NCBI GenBank assembly: GCA_028671895.1
Contig: CM053801.1
Location: 12,995,375-13,059,374, forward strand
Source: Oenanthe sinensis
Taxonomy: Eukaryota > Streptophyta > Magnoliopsida > Apiales > Apiaceae
DNA: 64,000 nt
Direction of reading: 5' to 3'
Shown: positions 47,739 through 59,738 of the stretch, piece by piece
Position numbering within the stretch: the first letter of the stretch is position 1
How the letters are laid out: every line of letters begins with the position of its first letter
Program-made: the position numbers and the translations under genes
Notes under the pieces: model-generated
Databases searched by the model: none
What the model saw: only the letters and a program-made list of their open reading frames with translations
Told to the model about the DNA's origin: nothing

Positions 47739-49181
47739 GCAAGTACGCATAATTCGTATTTAGGGTCCTGACTTAACACTCCCTTTCATCCATTGTAATT
47801 CGAACGTTGAGGGTAGGCTCACACCACAAAATTAACTGTTTTTTGTGGTAAAATAATTGTGTGAGCTGCTCAGGTTACATATTAATCTACATACAAAAAA
47901 TATATATATATTAACCAATTGTATTATAAGTAGTTCGTTTGTGTAATCAGTTTTTTGTGTTGAATAATTTTTTTCCTCAAAGCCATGTATACTTTCTTAA
48001 ATGTCGTGCATATTAATGTATATATTTAGTTAAAATTCAGTCACCTGTTATGCTTTATTCATACAAATACATGCCCACGTATTTAACTTTTGAGATATTA
48101 AAGGCATAAGAAAAATAGGTACAAACACCACTGTTTGATGTCCAGTAAATTTAATTTTAAAATTTGACATATAAAAATAATAAAAATTATGAGCAAGAAC
48201 CACCATCAATGCCAATGTTACTTGTGCGAAGACCCTTTTTTTACTCTTTATTATATTCATCTTAACTTGCAGACCTCTGTATAAATGTATTATGGAGGGT
48301 GCTATGTATCATGACCTAGGTCTCCTTTGTCTGATAAATTCCGGCCATACAAATTACTGATCGAATAGTTTGAATAATTTGAACAAAAAATTCATTTTAA
48401 AACACTTAACTATCTAGTTTACCGAAATTAATTCTAGCAATCCCTGTTAGCTATATATAGTATGTACGTGGAACGTTTTTTTATTAAAAGCATGTAGAAA
48501 GATAATAATGATATAGAAAATGGGTAAAAATGAGAACCAGTGAAGATTTATTGTGTATTAAAAAAAGAGTTGTAATTTAAAAATGATAAGAGATTAACAC
48601 AAACAAAATTGAGGCCATTAATTAGAAAAAGATTGACATCTAAGAAAATGACAGTAACTCGTGTCCTTTATTTTAATAATAATAAATAATTAAATATAAT
48701 AAATAATTAGGATATAATATCTATTCAAAAAATGTGTTCTAAATCTTCAATTAATAATTCATTTATACTATATCATCAACTCCCAACTCAAGCTAGACCC
48801 CATGTTTCCAACAATTACTCTACAGTTTGCACATGTAAATCTCCATCAACTAATCCTCCGCTAAACTCTCTTCTCCAAGCACCATATTTTTTTCAATTCT
48901 ACTCATTTTATCACCGTATTAAAATACCATCTCCTTGTCCACGTGTAAGTACACCATTTGCCAACCAAGTATCTTAAAACTAAAAATTTCAGTGCATTAA
49001 AATAACATTATCCATATCGACCCATATATATATGCATTCCATCGATAGAATCACTTGATCTCATCCAGATTGTATACCAGAAGGGAGATGCATATCAAAA
49101 ACTCTAGCTCTAAATGACTAAATCTCCTCGATCTTCACTTTGGATACACATAATTAATTTTCAGGGCTTTTTTGAAACATC
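47739..49181. other. Intergenic between NAC and VQ genes
   Basis: NAC 3' flank, then AT-rich DNA. A CT/CA-rich stretch at 48775-48975 has a frame of 81 codons without domain; it may be part of the VQ promoter or leader. No other gene is supported. Confidence 0.4.
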
Positions 49182-49850
49182 ATGAGTCCTGCGGCATTTA
49201 GTAACAACCATGCAAAGAAAGAGACTCATGGAAATATGTGCTCATTATCTCCCCTAAAGATCAACAAAGATTCTCATTTTATTAAAAAATCACCTTCGAT
49301 ATCATCAACCTCATCATCTACAATGGCAAACTGTGCTGCTGCAACGACAAGGCCACATCAGCGACATCCGGTAATCATCTACACACACTCACCAAAAGTC
49401 ATTCACACGCATCCGCGTGACTTCATGGCATTGGTTCAAAAGCTTACAGGTCTTTCAAAGTCCAAGGAAGATCAAGTAGCTACAAAAACTCCGAAAACAG
49501 AGCCAGGCAACGAAAAGGAGGGGGATCATCATAATATCAATACAAATCTTAACAAAGGTATCATGATTAATGATGACAATGAATCAACGTCAGTTATTAC
49601 AGATGAGAATGGCAGCAATTCGATGGGAGATGGACAGGGTAATTCATGTTTTAACTACCATGATCCACCAAATCCTGGTTTTAACAATACCCCGCTTTTC
49701 ACACCATGCTCATATGATAATGTATTGTGCTCCACTCAGCCTTATTGTAACTACCATGATCCCATTTTTTATATGCCAACTATGAGGAACTCTATCGCAT
49801 CTTCTTCAACATTAATGCAAGGATTGAAAGAGTTTCCGGATTTTCGATGA
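49182..49850 (+). CDS. VQ-motif transcriptional co-regulator
   Basis: Intronless 222-residue protein. The VQ core FMALVQKLTG (81-90) fits FxxxVQxLTG exactly and is preceded by HPVIIYTHSPKVIHTHPRDF (62-81), a block typical of the VQ8/VQ20/MKS1-like branch. SPLKINKDSHFI at 23-34 is the other conserved patch of this branch (MKS1-type L-x-I-x-x-x-SH-x-I). The rest is low-complexity Ser, Asn and His, with a C-terminal LKEFPDFR. VQ proteins bind WRKY factors through the VQ core and are often MAP-kinase substrates in defence and growth; SP sites at 23-24, 37-38 and 70-71 are candidates. ATG at 49182 is the first in frame; length is usual. The exact orthologue is not assigned. Confidence 0.88.
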   Translation: MSPAAFSNNHAKKETHGNMCSLSPLKINKDSHFIKKSPSISSTSSSTMANCAAATTRPHQRHPVIIYTHSPKVIHTHPRDFMALVQKLTGLSKSKEDQVATKTPKTEPGNEKEGDHHNINTNLNKGIMINDDNESTSVITDENGSNSMGDGQGNSCFNYHDPPNPGFNNTPLFTPCSYDNVLCSTQPYCNYHDPIFYMPTMRNSIASSSTLMQGLKEFPDFR

Positions 49851-52705
49851 TCTGGACCTTTCCCTAAAGAAATAAATAGATTAATTTTTCATTTATTTTT
49901 TTTAAAAAAATAAAATTGTACCAACATTTAACTAACTGTTTCGTTGGGAGATTACAATTTTGTTAGCTAAGAAAGTCTGGCCGGGTGTTTTTACACGAAT
50001 AATATTATGCAAGTGCTTAAATATTTCAAGATTACACCAAAATAGTTTTGTTTGTTTGGTTTCATGTATTTTCGGGCTGTGTTAGTAAATGAGATGCTTT
50101 GGTTTGAAAAAACAATGGAACCTTTCACCATTTATAAAAATTGAGAAAAGAATAATGTGGAGATACCCTTAGTCGAGGCCATGGACGGAAGAAATAACAT
50201 TGTGTAGGAAGTAGGGCGGTAAATTTATAACCCTATTAAGCTAAGGATATGTTCCGTCGGTAAATGCTAGTCCGTTGTGTGAATGCACACCTAGATGTGG
50301 TTAAATATGTATATGACTAATTAAGGCCAATTTTAACTTTTAACAACTTGGATTGACTGTTACAAACAAAATAGTCTGCTGAACTGTCAGCTTGCTGATT
50401 ACAGATTATAGAGTATAATAACTTGTTGTTATGATGCAATGCAGAATGTAAATACTGAAAATAATAAAGAACACAATCGATTTTAGCCAGGTTCGACCCC
50501 TATCCACTAATGGTCTACGTCCTGGTCTCTTACCAACCCGGTAAGAGAATATATTATTGATCAATAAAAATACCAATTACACGATATAATAATATATCTC
50601 CCTTTAACCCAGTTGCTGAAAATGGCTTGCTGAAACACTATGTTTCCCCTTGAATAATCAGCCCTCTTGAACTCTAAGATCCTCTAACAAGCTTGTTCCT
50701 CTTGAACCCTGAATTCTTTTAGCAAACCACTCTCTTGAATTCCTTAGTTCCCGAATAACTTGTTCTCTAATACAAAGAGTTCCCTAGAGCAATATATTCC
50801 TGATCACCTAGATCTCTTGCCACTACTTCAGCAACTAATCAATACAACTTTGTTTACAAAGAATAAAAATGTTACAACCCAAACTATAAACTCTCGTATA
50901 TAATATACGTGTATATAACTATAGAACTCAGAGTTTATAGAATCAAAAGTGTTTTGAGAAAGAAGAGATGAAACATGTATATTCAGATCTCAAAACTTTT
51001 TATGTTGTATATCGATTGGTTACTTACAATAAAGATTGCAAGTGAATATATATAAGAAGCATACAACGTCTGTGAAGATATTATGCAATATAAGAGATTT
51101 GATTTGTATCAAAATATTCTTCAACAACTAGGTAATTAGAAGATTTGAATTTTGAAATTTGAAATAGTTTAAATCTTCTAACAAAACAATTTGAAAGGTA
51201 ATATCAGTTTTCGAACAGCTAGAAAAAGATCAAAATGAATTTGAGCTGTAATGGAAAGATTTTGATATGGAAATGATTGATAAAAATCTGTTTTGGAAAG
51301 ATATGGTAAGGAGAATCAAATATGCGTAAATAAGAAAGGTATTTGAAAATCATTTTTGAGTTCTATTAATTATATGAATTATATATTATATAATAGAGTC
51401 CTTACAGATTTAAAACCTAACCAATCTCTGATATCTCAAAGCATCTTCAAGGAATATCCATTATCGAAATTGATTTTGAATAGTTTCTGGGCGGAACAGT
51501 GTCAGCTTGCTGTTACGGTTCTGCGACTGATCTTAGCAGGTTGTTACGAACACCTTCCTGAAACTTTATCTTTCCACATACTCAACCAAGTTACCTGAGA
51601 ATATCCTTATACATAGTAAACTCATATATATGCAGGATATATCAAGTGAGTCAATTATATAATGGTAAGTTTTATAGAGTAAAACCGGTAACACAGCTAG
51701 TTGTTACAATAATAACTAACAAATTAGCATGTTTTTATATATCATCAAAACAAATCAGATTAACACGTTGTTGTTCCCTTACAGATCTATTAACTTTTCT
51801 GGTCAATGATTGTGTTGCTATTCCGTTGGCATATGGCAACGAATTCTGTTCTGTTGCTAAATTCTGTTGCTGAATCCAGGATTTCTGGTAGTGAGTTTGG
51901 TGTTTAATTTGAAATAACAAATCAAATATGAACATAATTTTTAAGTTCGATTCATAAATGAGTCGTACTTGAGCACAACATAATTTAACTCGAAAGTTTG
52001 CAAACAAGTTTAATTATAATATTCATTAACATAGTTCGTAAACATGTTTGTGTACATAGTTCTCGTGAATATGTTCGAAATAAATTGTGAACACATGTTC
52101 ATACACATTTACGATAAATAATAAATAATTGTATATATATTTGTTTATAAATTAATTTACTAATTTTTGTACTCATTTTTTATTTGATTTTACTAAACTT
52201 ATACATTTTAATTTTAAATACTAATAGTAAGTGTTGTTAAAAAATTTCATGTATCATGAAGTGTTTCACATTATGCAATATTGATTTTAAAATAATATAA
52301 GATTTTGTTTTAAGATATAATTCTTAAACAAGCTACTTGCTCCCTTATATCTTAGATTCTATCAATTATTAATTGTCTTGGACTTTGGACCGAAAATATG
52401 AGACGTTTTTGTTAACTAATTATTTTGATATTAGAATCTAAATTTATCTGTTTTACTTGGCATCAAACTCTTTGAAAATATACGTAAATTTTATATGAAA
52501 ATGAGTCAGAAAATTAATATTTAGGTGAACACAAGTTTGTGAGCTGTTTCGTGAGTAGTAGCTCATGATGTGTTCTTGAGTTATTCACAAATATGTATTC
52601 GTGAGTGTTTCAGGAACATATTTGTGAATACTAACTAACAAGTCAATCTCAAACAAAATGTTGGTTTGATAGAAATTCGAATTTGAGTTTGAAAAATTTT
52701 GGCAA
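49851..52705. other. Intergenic; retroelement-like patch at 50.35-51.6 kb
   Basis: No gene. From about 50480 a GC-richer, non-coding patch (CCAGGTTCGACCCCTATCC, CTACGTCCTGGTCTCTTACC) is followed by sequence rich in CTCTTGAA-type repeats. The phrase AACTGTCAGCTTGCTG (about 50381-50396) recurs as AGTGTCAGCTTGCTG (about 51498-51512). This is probably a decayed non-coding retroelement. The interval 51.9-52.65 kb contains GTTCGTGAA/TTCACGA-type words of another dispersed repeat. Confidence 0.35.
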
Positions 52706-53011
52706 AAAAACTGTTGGTTTGAAGAGATATGTCGACTCTGAAGCATGTACTTATACTTTCATCCCCGCGTAAATTTTCAACCTCTGCCTGATACAATTAA
52801 ATGCATCTCTCTCATTATTTAGCTTTGTTCTGGTTGTACTCATTTTCGTTAAGTCCTAGGTTGCCGTCTTTGCTTCTTCAAAGGATACCTGGCTCCTGAA
52901 TATGCTTTGTTAGGTCAACTCACAAAGAAGGCAGATAAGATTTTGGGTTGGCAAATCTTTTTCCTGACAATGTCACCCATATTAGCACTCGAGTGGCTGG
53001 AACAGTGTAAG
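52706..53011 (+). pseudogene. Receptor-like kinase fragment, rearranged (copy 1)
   Basis: After an intron-like T-rich stretch, bases 52883-52939 read GYLAPEYALLGQLTKKAD, the APE region of a receptor-like kinase. Bases 52943-53007 then read FGLANLFPDNVTHISTRVAG, the DFG-to-activation-loop region, which in an intact kinase lies before the APE block. The exon pieces are therefore in permuted order. No other kinase subdomains are present. About 190 bp at the left is duplicated at 54775-54985. Confidence 0.7.
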
Positions 53012-54774
53012 CATACCTCCTTTGCATATTTCTCCTATTATATATATTTTAATCTAGTGTACCTGTTGTCGAGTATTTGAGTAGGGTATCGTTCACAGAA
53101 AATGACTGTTATCAATATCAATTTCAAGTATATTATCTCTTATAATCTAGAAGTGAGAAGAATGATTTTTGGGTTTTTGTTTATAAATTAAATTAAACTA
53201 ATAAGCAAATAAAATTGTTAAATTAACGATGATAAAAGACAATCCAGGAAATAGGGTTCTTCATTGACATTGATGAATGTTTATCAATTGTGACATACAA
53301 GTCTCTTACTCTGCTAAAAACAGTTTTTCTAAAGTTTATAATGTTCTCTCCCAAGATACAATATAATATTTACAATTATGCATTAACTATCACTCCCATG
53401 ATCAATTAAAGTACAACTATAAGCTATCAAGCCCCAAGGATTTTCAGTCTCATAAATCACATATTAATCTCCCAATTAAATATTTGACTTATGTCTATCA
53501 TATCATGAACTAGAATTACAACTACTCTCCCGATTCGTTAATAACCCCTACAGATACAATTAAAGGTTAGCTACTCACATAATTGTGTAAATCACAGTAT
53601 GACAGATTAGTAAAGCAGAGAAATCACAATATAATATTAAACAAACATCTCAAACCAATGAATACTACCTAATTCCCAGATTAGAGAATTAGTTACTCAT
53701 AACGTAGAAAGAAAACAAACAGATATTAATACTGAAAACCATGATTACAAGAGTATAGAGTTAAGAAGATACAACTTGACAAAATCTCTTGAACTCGGAG
53801 TGAATCCCTTCAATCCTTGCTCAAGTTCTCTCCCCAAGTTTTCTCTCTGATTCTCACTCTAGGTAATACACGGTTGCCACTAATTATTTTACAAACCCTA
53901 ATATAAAAGTGTTTTTAATCGTTTTCAAGAAAAACAAGACTCACTTTCCTAAACGAGATAGAATTGTAATACAAAATTCGTGAACCGTGTGTGTGCAGCC
54001 TATCAATTCCGAATTTAATTCTAATTTATTTCCAAATTAGACTCTTTAATCTCCAATTCTTCCAAGTTTGGGATTATTTTGCTTCCTACAATAAAATATT
54101 AAAATCTAATTAATATACCTTCAATTAATGCAAAATATAATAAATATGAGGAATATATTTATATAAAATATATATAAATATATACTCTATGAGTACCTTC
54201 CAAATATATAATTTTCAAAGAAGTACAGAGACTAGAGATCTCTTTTGTCGAGTATCAATAATAATAATTACATCTAGACTTGAAATGTTACATGAATTCA
54301 TCGGGAATTTGTGAGTGTTAGAAAAGTCATCAGGAATTTGTGTTCATCTTTGGTAACTTGGTAAATCTCAACAAGTGATTTGCAGACTTTCCAGATGTAC
54401 ATGATAGGAAGTACAACAGACATTCATGTAAGTTAAGCAAATGAATAAGAGAGTGAGCATATGTTTTCTCAGGAAAGAGATTGAAAGTTTCAAAAATTAA
54501 AAGATAGTATATAAATTGATACTCAACATGTACAGATCTTCTTTCCGTTGTTTGTAGGTTGATAGTTGTGCCAGTGTCCAGTGTTCAATTTCTAAATGCC
54601 ATCAGAAGAGTAAGAAGTGGTGGAATCGAATTGGTAGGCACATTTTGTACATTGTAAGTGATCTTTATAAACTGTCCTGAAAACTTATAACTACCATTAA
54701 CTACGTGTAATATACTTTCTCTAACCTTGGAAGTAACCATCGATGCCATCACCATTAGCCGTACTGTTTCAGCA
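53012..54774. repeat. Non-coding insert between the kinase fragments
   Basis: AT-rich, no coding. An 11-bp phrase TTGTCGAGTAT occurs near 53067 and again near 54247, close to both edges of the insert, and may mark its ends. Its class could not be determined. Confidence 0.3.
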
Positions 54775-55089
54775 AGAAACTGTTGGTTATGAGTAGATAT
54801 GTCAGCTCTGAAGCATGTACTTGTACTTGCATCCACGCTTAAATTTTCTTCAACACTTCTGCCAGATATAATTTAACGTATCTCTCTCATTATTTAACTT
54901 TGTTCTGGTTTTACTCATTTTTGGTAAGTCCTAAATTGCCTCTTTGCTTCTTCAGGGGATACCTGGCTCCTGAATATGCAGATGTATACAGTTTTGGCGT
55001 TCTTACTAGAAATTATTAGTGGCAAAAGTAGTAGCATGGAAGCATTTGGGGAGGATCTTTTGGTTCTTGTGGAAATGTGGAACGGGTAA
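54775..55089 (+). pseudogene. Receptor-like kinase fragment (copy 2)
   Basis: Repeats the intron-like left part of copy 1 (CTCTGAAGCATGTACTTGTA, TCTCTCTCATTATTTAACTT). At 54957 it reads GYLAPEYADVYSFGVL and then changes frame to LEIISGKSSSMEAFGEDLLV before a donor-like GGGTAATT. The nine-residue LLGQLTKKA section seen in copy 1 is missing here. The order GYLAPEYA, DVYSFGVL, LEIISGK is that of kinase subdomains VIII to IX, so this copy keeps the natural order but is deleted and frameshifted. Confidence 0.7.
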
Positions 55090-55411
55090 TTATGCTACTT
55101 CTTTTACATTCTATAATTGTATGAGAAAAATTAGCAGAAAATATCAATGTTCTAGTGTATTATTGATGAGGTTAATGATTGCATAGCTCAAAATAACATT
55201 GCATTGGGAGAACTCGGATAGAATTCCTTACATGAGAGGATAAGGTGCTCTCTCGCACATTATATGGCCGAGTACATAATAACGACAAAGACATGGTCCT
55301 TCTCACAGCCAACCACATTTTAGGTAATAAACTAGGAATCAGAAATACATAATGACATGGGTAGTAAAATGGCCGATACATATGGGCCTGTGTTGTTCTC
55401 TTAATGATTAT

Positions 55412-56838
55412 CTAAACCCAGCCATTGTGGATATATCTTGATACTGATCGAACTGCTAACTTCACTTTCACCACCCTTGTTTCTTGTTTAACTTCCATTC
55501 TTGTTTCTTGTTCAACTTGAAAATTAGCCTTGACAAGAACCTCCACTTTGCCCATGTACTTGCCTGATAAAGCAATGCTATATATGTACTTACCTGATAA
55601 AGCAATGTTGTGTTTTGTATCGGTTTCTTGTATCTCTTGAGCAGCTCTTGCTCTCTCTCTTCTAATCAATTGGTTTTGATTATAATCCACAACAATTTCA
55701 GTAGGTTGTAACTGCTTCCACCTAGTATCAAACACAACTCCAGGCCCGGATTTACTGACGTAATCCATTGCAACAAGCTTCAGATCTTGAAACTTATGAT
55801 CTTCACTCGTCCCACCCACCTATCAAAATTACATTATCAGAAGAAAAAAAAAGAATGACTTGCAAAGAAAATTAGAATCAAACAAATATCACAAAATCAG
55901 AAATTGTATTACCAGTTGACACATGAGAGTGTTTGTGAATTTTCCTAAAGATGGCTTCCCTTTTATCTTCGAAAATGAAGTAAAAGACTTTCCACGAAGG
56001 GTTTGCAGAGGTTACTTGTTGATCAGAGGTTACTTATTGATCTGAATAAAATACTCTTCTTGAGCATTTACTGCAACACGTTCAGCATTAGGATCATCCG
56101 TGCCTAGAAGATAATCAACCATAAAAGTAGATGGTTGTTCAACCATTTTCTTTTTATGATTGTACTATAAAACAATATTCTCGTCATGGAAAGTACTCCC
56201 ATCGACCTCCACTTTGTTTTTACTACCGTCAAATTGATTAATCTTTGTCTATAATTTAAATATAATATATAATTGAAAAAAATTAAAATTTTATATTGTT
56301 AGAAAGTATATATAATCTACTTTAAAATATATTTTTTAATTTTTTTAAATTATAGAAAAATAATTTTTAATTCTTAATCAAAAATTAGTCACTTTGACTA
56401 GAAAAAAGTCAAAATGGGCAACTATTTAGGGACAGAGGAAGTATGTTTCACTGCATCAACTTCATACTCCGACTTAGTTGCGAGAAACACTTGTGCCGAC
56501 TGTAAATTAATTGATAATATCATTTTAGAAAATCAGTTACATGAATTTAAAAAATGACACATAATATACAAGTACACAACTTTTAAATTAACTATGTCTG
56601 AGTAACACAAACCTTTATATGTTTGCCTAGATAAGCATGTAGAAACATCCTTTGGTATCACCATTTCTGACAGGCTCGCATTATCTTTTTTGTCGAGTTC
56701 AGACTTTTTGTAGTACTTATGTAAGCTATCGAGTTCATCGATTTTCAGTGACTGATCGGCATTATTCAAATAATATACCTCCAACTTTGATTTAAATCTG
56801 GACCTTCTAAGCAGCCCCAGGAGCAATGGCCCATCCAT
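55412..56838 (-). CDS. Hypothetical gene, uncertain, possibly decayed
   Basis: Three minus-strand coding patches share a plausible order: 56838-56533 (starts MDGPLLLGLLRRSRFKSKLE), about 56146-55913 (MVEQPSTFMVDYLLGTDDPN, with two in-frame stops after YFIQINK) and 55819-55412 (GGTSEDHKFQDLKLVAMDYV, then a basic RRERARAAQEIQ segment). A Stowaway-like MITE lies between the first two. The internal stops and lack of a recognised domain suggest a pseudogene or a lineage-specific transposon-derived gene. A duplicated block within the last patch encodes IALSGKYI twice. I do not recognise the family. Confidence 0.3.
56194..56443. mobile_element. Stowaway-like MITE
   Basis: Left end TACTCCCATCGACCTCCACT and right end TAGGGACAGAGGAAGTA form imperfect inverted repeats with TA edges. 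The interior closely matches the element at 31554-31807 (for example ATAATATATAATTGAAAAA and TTTGACTAGAAAAAAGTC against TTTGACCACGAAAAATC). Confidence 0.8.
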
Positions 56839-56843
56839 GTTCT

Positions 56844-59738
56844 AACACTATCAAAAGTACACCTAAAACCTTAGCATGTTTGAAGTTGTCTCAGATAAAC
56901 TTTGTTAGGACTTTAATCCTAACAAACTTACAAAGAATTTGGGTTAGACATAAAACGTGTAAAACGATTTCACCCACATTTTCTTTAATTTCATTGTGAG
57001 TAATGAAGTTGAGATTCGACAAGAACCGGATTGTGCCCTGAGGTCGAGCCCTTTATGCTATTGAATGAGGAACTAAAAAAATCGATTTTGTAGGGGAATA
57101 TTTTTTTATATACATATAAAGGAATAAAAAAATTAAAAATATTTAGGCACAAAAAAAATTTAGGGGCACATATTGATTTTAAAAAGGCACCAAAATAAAT
57201 AATTTAAAATACAAGTAATACAAAAATTAAAAACAATTAGGAACAAATTCTTTTTTTTGTATTATAAAAGAGACATATAAATATAAATAAAGATAAACAA
57301 GTAAACATTAAAAATTAATTAAGAAACCCTAAAAAGTAATATGAATATTTGTGTGTAATTTAGTAAACTCGTTGTAATAGTTATGTCCTAAATCTTGATT
57401 ATGAGAGGTTTATGAATGATTTTGCTAGTAAAATAGCTAGAAAAATAATTTTTTAAAAATAATGAACCATATATATTTGATTTCTTGTACAGGTTCTTGT
57501 ATAGTTGTTGGACACATATTTTTTTCACTTGAAAATTCAGCTTTGTATTTTACCAACTGGCTTATGTAACTCTTTATTTTCACATGTCAACCTGCCTTAT
57601 TTCATGTTGTATGTAAGGACACCGGCTTGTTCATGCATGTACTGCATAGTAACCAATTGGAGCTTCATGTAAGTCTTCTTTTCATACACATAATATTTCT
57701 TCAGCCTACCATATTTTAAGATGACAGCATGTTGTATTCAATCAACGCATTACTTTGTTTCCAGAGAGTTTGAATTCTAACAGAGGCTATAAAAAAATTT
57801 CAGTTTATGAAACAAGGGAAACCAAATTGTTTCAGAGTTAAGGACGAATGTTGCTTAAGGCTCACAATATCTCCACAAATGTATGCTTAACTTTCAGAAT
57901 GTCTTTTATTTTGGTGGTTGGCTTTGTATCGCGAAGTCACTCAAAAAAGTGGAGTCCTAGATGGTCCTAGATATTATGATAGAATTCAAAATTCGACCTG
58001 TAATTCAGTTTCTATTTCGTTTTACATTTGAATTCAATTTGTAAATTTAAGTCATGCTCACGTTAGACAAGAAAAAATAATGTTGTTATTTGTGAGAGCT
58101 ATAACATCCAAAACATGTAATGTATTAGCTCTCATCCGACATTAATGTTATTTACTAATGCCTATGATATTACATGTATTACAATGAAGAAATTTGGTAA
58201 GCCGTTTTATGTCTTATAATATATGATAATTCACGTGTAATTGTCAGTGGCTATATTTCTTGATTTCATTCTAACTAGCATTATGCTACACATACTTTGT
58301 TAAATATTTATTATTTTATATAATATAAATATCTATTATATTGTTGAATGTTATTAATAATTATTATATAAAATAAAATAAAATTATATTTAAACTCATT
58401 TCATATGTTAATAATTTCTTAAATGTAGTTAAGTTTTTGTTAAGGATGATACTCAGTTCATATAAGGAGTGGAGATATTTCGTTGATTCATATCCCGTCC
58501 ACGAATCCTCCTGAAGGAGAGAGGTGCCCTCGAGAATCTATAGGCGAGAACAAATTGTTATTGGCTGCGCGAGAAATATTTATACTCAAGTGTTAGGAGA
58601 AGATATTTTTTAGTAGTAGAATAATATTTTAAAAAATTTATATATGCCAAATTTTAAAATAATTATGTTATCTTTTTATTTTATACAATATTTTTTTTAA
58701 GTAATTCATTTATACATATAATATTATTATATGAGGACAAAATGAAGTGAATGAGTCATTTTATTCACAAAAAATCATGACAATACATTTATTCAATTGA
58801 TATTACTATTATATCCTTATTTATTTAAAAGAAGAAAATTCATGTTATTTTATTAATTGTGTGCATTAAATGTATTGTCATCTAATATTAATAACTTTAA
58901 TATAAAACTAATATAAGTGGTAAAATATTAAACGATAAGAAATATAATTTTATTTATAATAAATGATTATTTTACTTATATCTCTCAAATAATATATAAA
59001 ATTAATGATTAACAAAATTATTTTGAACATTCAATTAATATAACATAACAATAACAGAAAAAACGCACATGTTCAATCAATTAATAATAACAATGTACCA
59101 ATTTTCCAAGATAGATATTATGTTAAGTCAAGTGTTGTAATATTATATAATTTTTAAATGATGTCAAAAAGTATGTTGTTAAGAATTGTTTTTTCATATA
59201 TTGTAATATTTTCTATTTTATTTAATATAATTTTAATTAGATATACAATGAATGACGTAATTTTTGATATTTTACAAAATACAAATTTAAAATTTAATAT
59301 TAACAAATATATATATATATATATATATAATTCTTGAAATAACGCACTTTGATATAATGTAATATTTTTTATTTTATTTAAAGTAATCTATATAGGAAAA
59401 ATGGGTAATATTAAAAGTTAGCCGAAAATGATACTAAAAGTAGTAAATGAGATAGTGGGTAAGAAATGGGGCAGACATATAATTAGTGCAGGAAGGATAG
59501 GTAAAAAAAATAGGAAGAGAGGGAATTAGTGGAATATGCCAAACATGAAAAATAATTACATAAATGATTAAGTTGTTCATTTTTATAGTTATAACTGATT
59601 TAATCGGGACTTAACTAAGAGACATGGGTAGTAATTTGGGAAAATGAGTTACTTCAAGAAATTAGATATATATATATAGATAGATAGATGATTCGTGTTG
59701 AGAATCTACTCGGCTCTTATGACATAACTGTTAATATA
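56844..59738. other. Intergenic, AT-rich, no gene seen
   Basis: Nothing coding. A pure TA microsatellite lies at about 59309-59328, a TATA/GATA run near 59667-59690, and a slightly GC-richer non-coding island at 58480-58600 that may be transposon debris. Confidence 0.4.

Noticed and set aside
48732..48977. Plus-strand frame upstream of the VQ gene
   Set aside because: Pro/Ser/Thr-rich without domain; more likely leader or promoter sequence of the VQ gene.
50485..50500. GGTTCGACCCC resembling a tRNA B-box
   Set aside because: No A-box at proper spacing and no cloverleaf arms around it, so not a tRNA gene.
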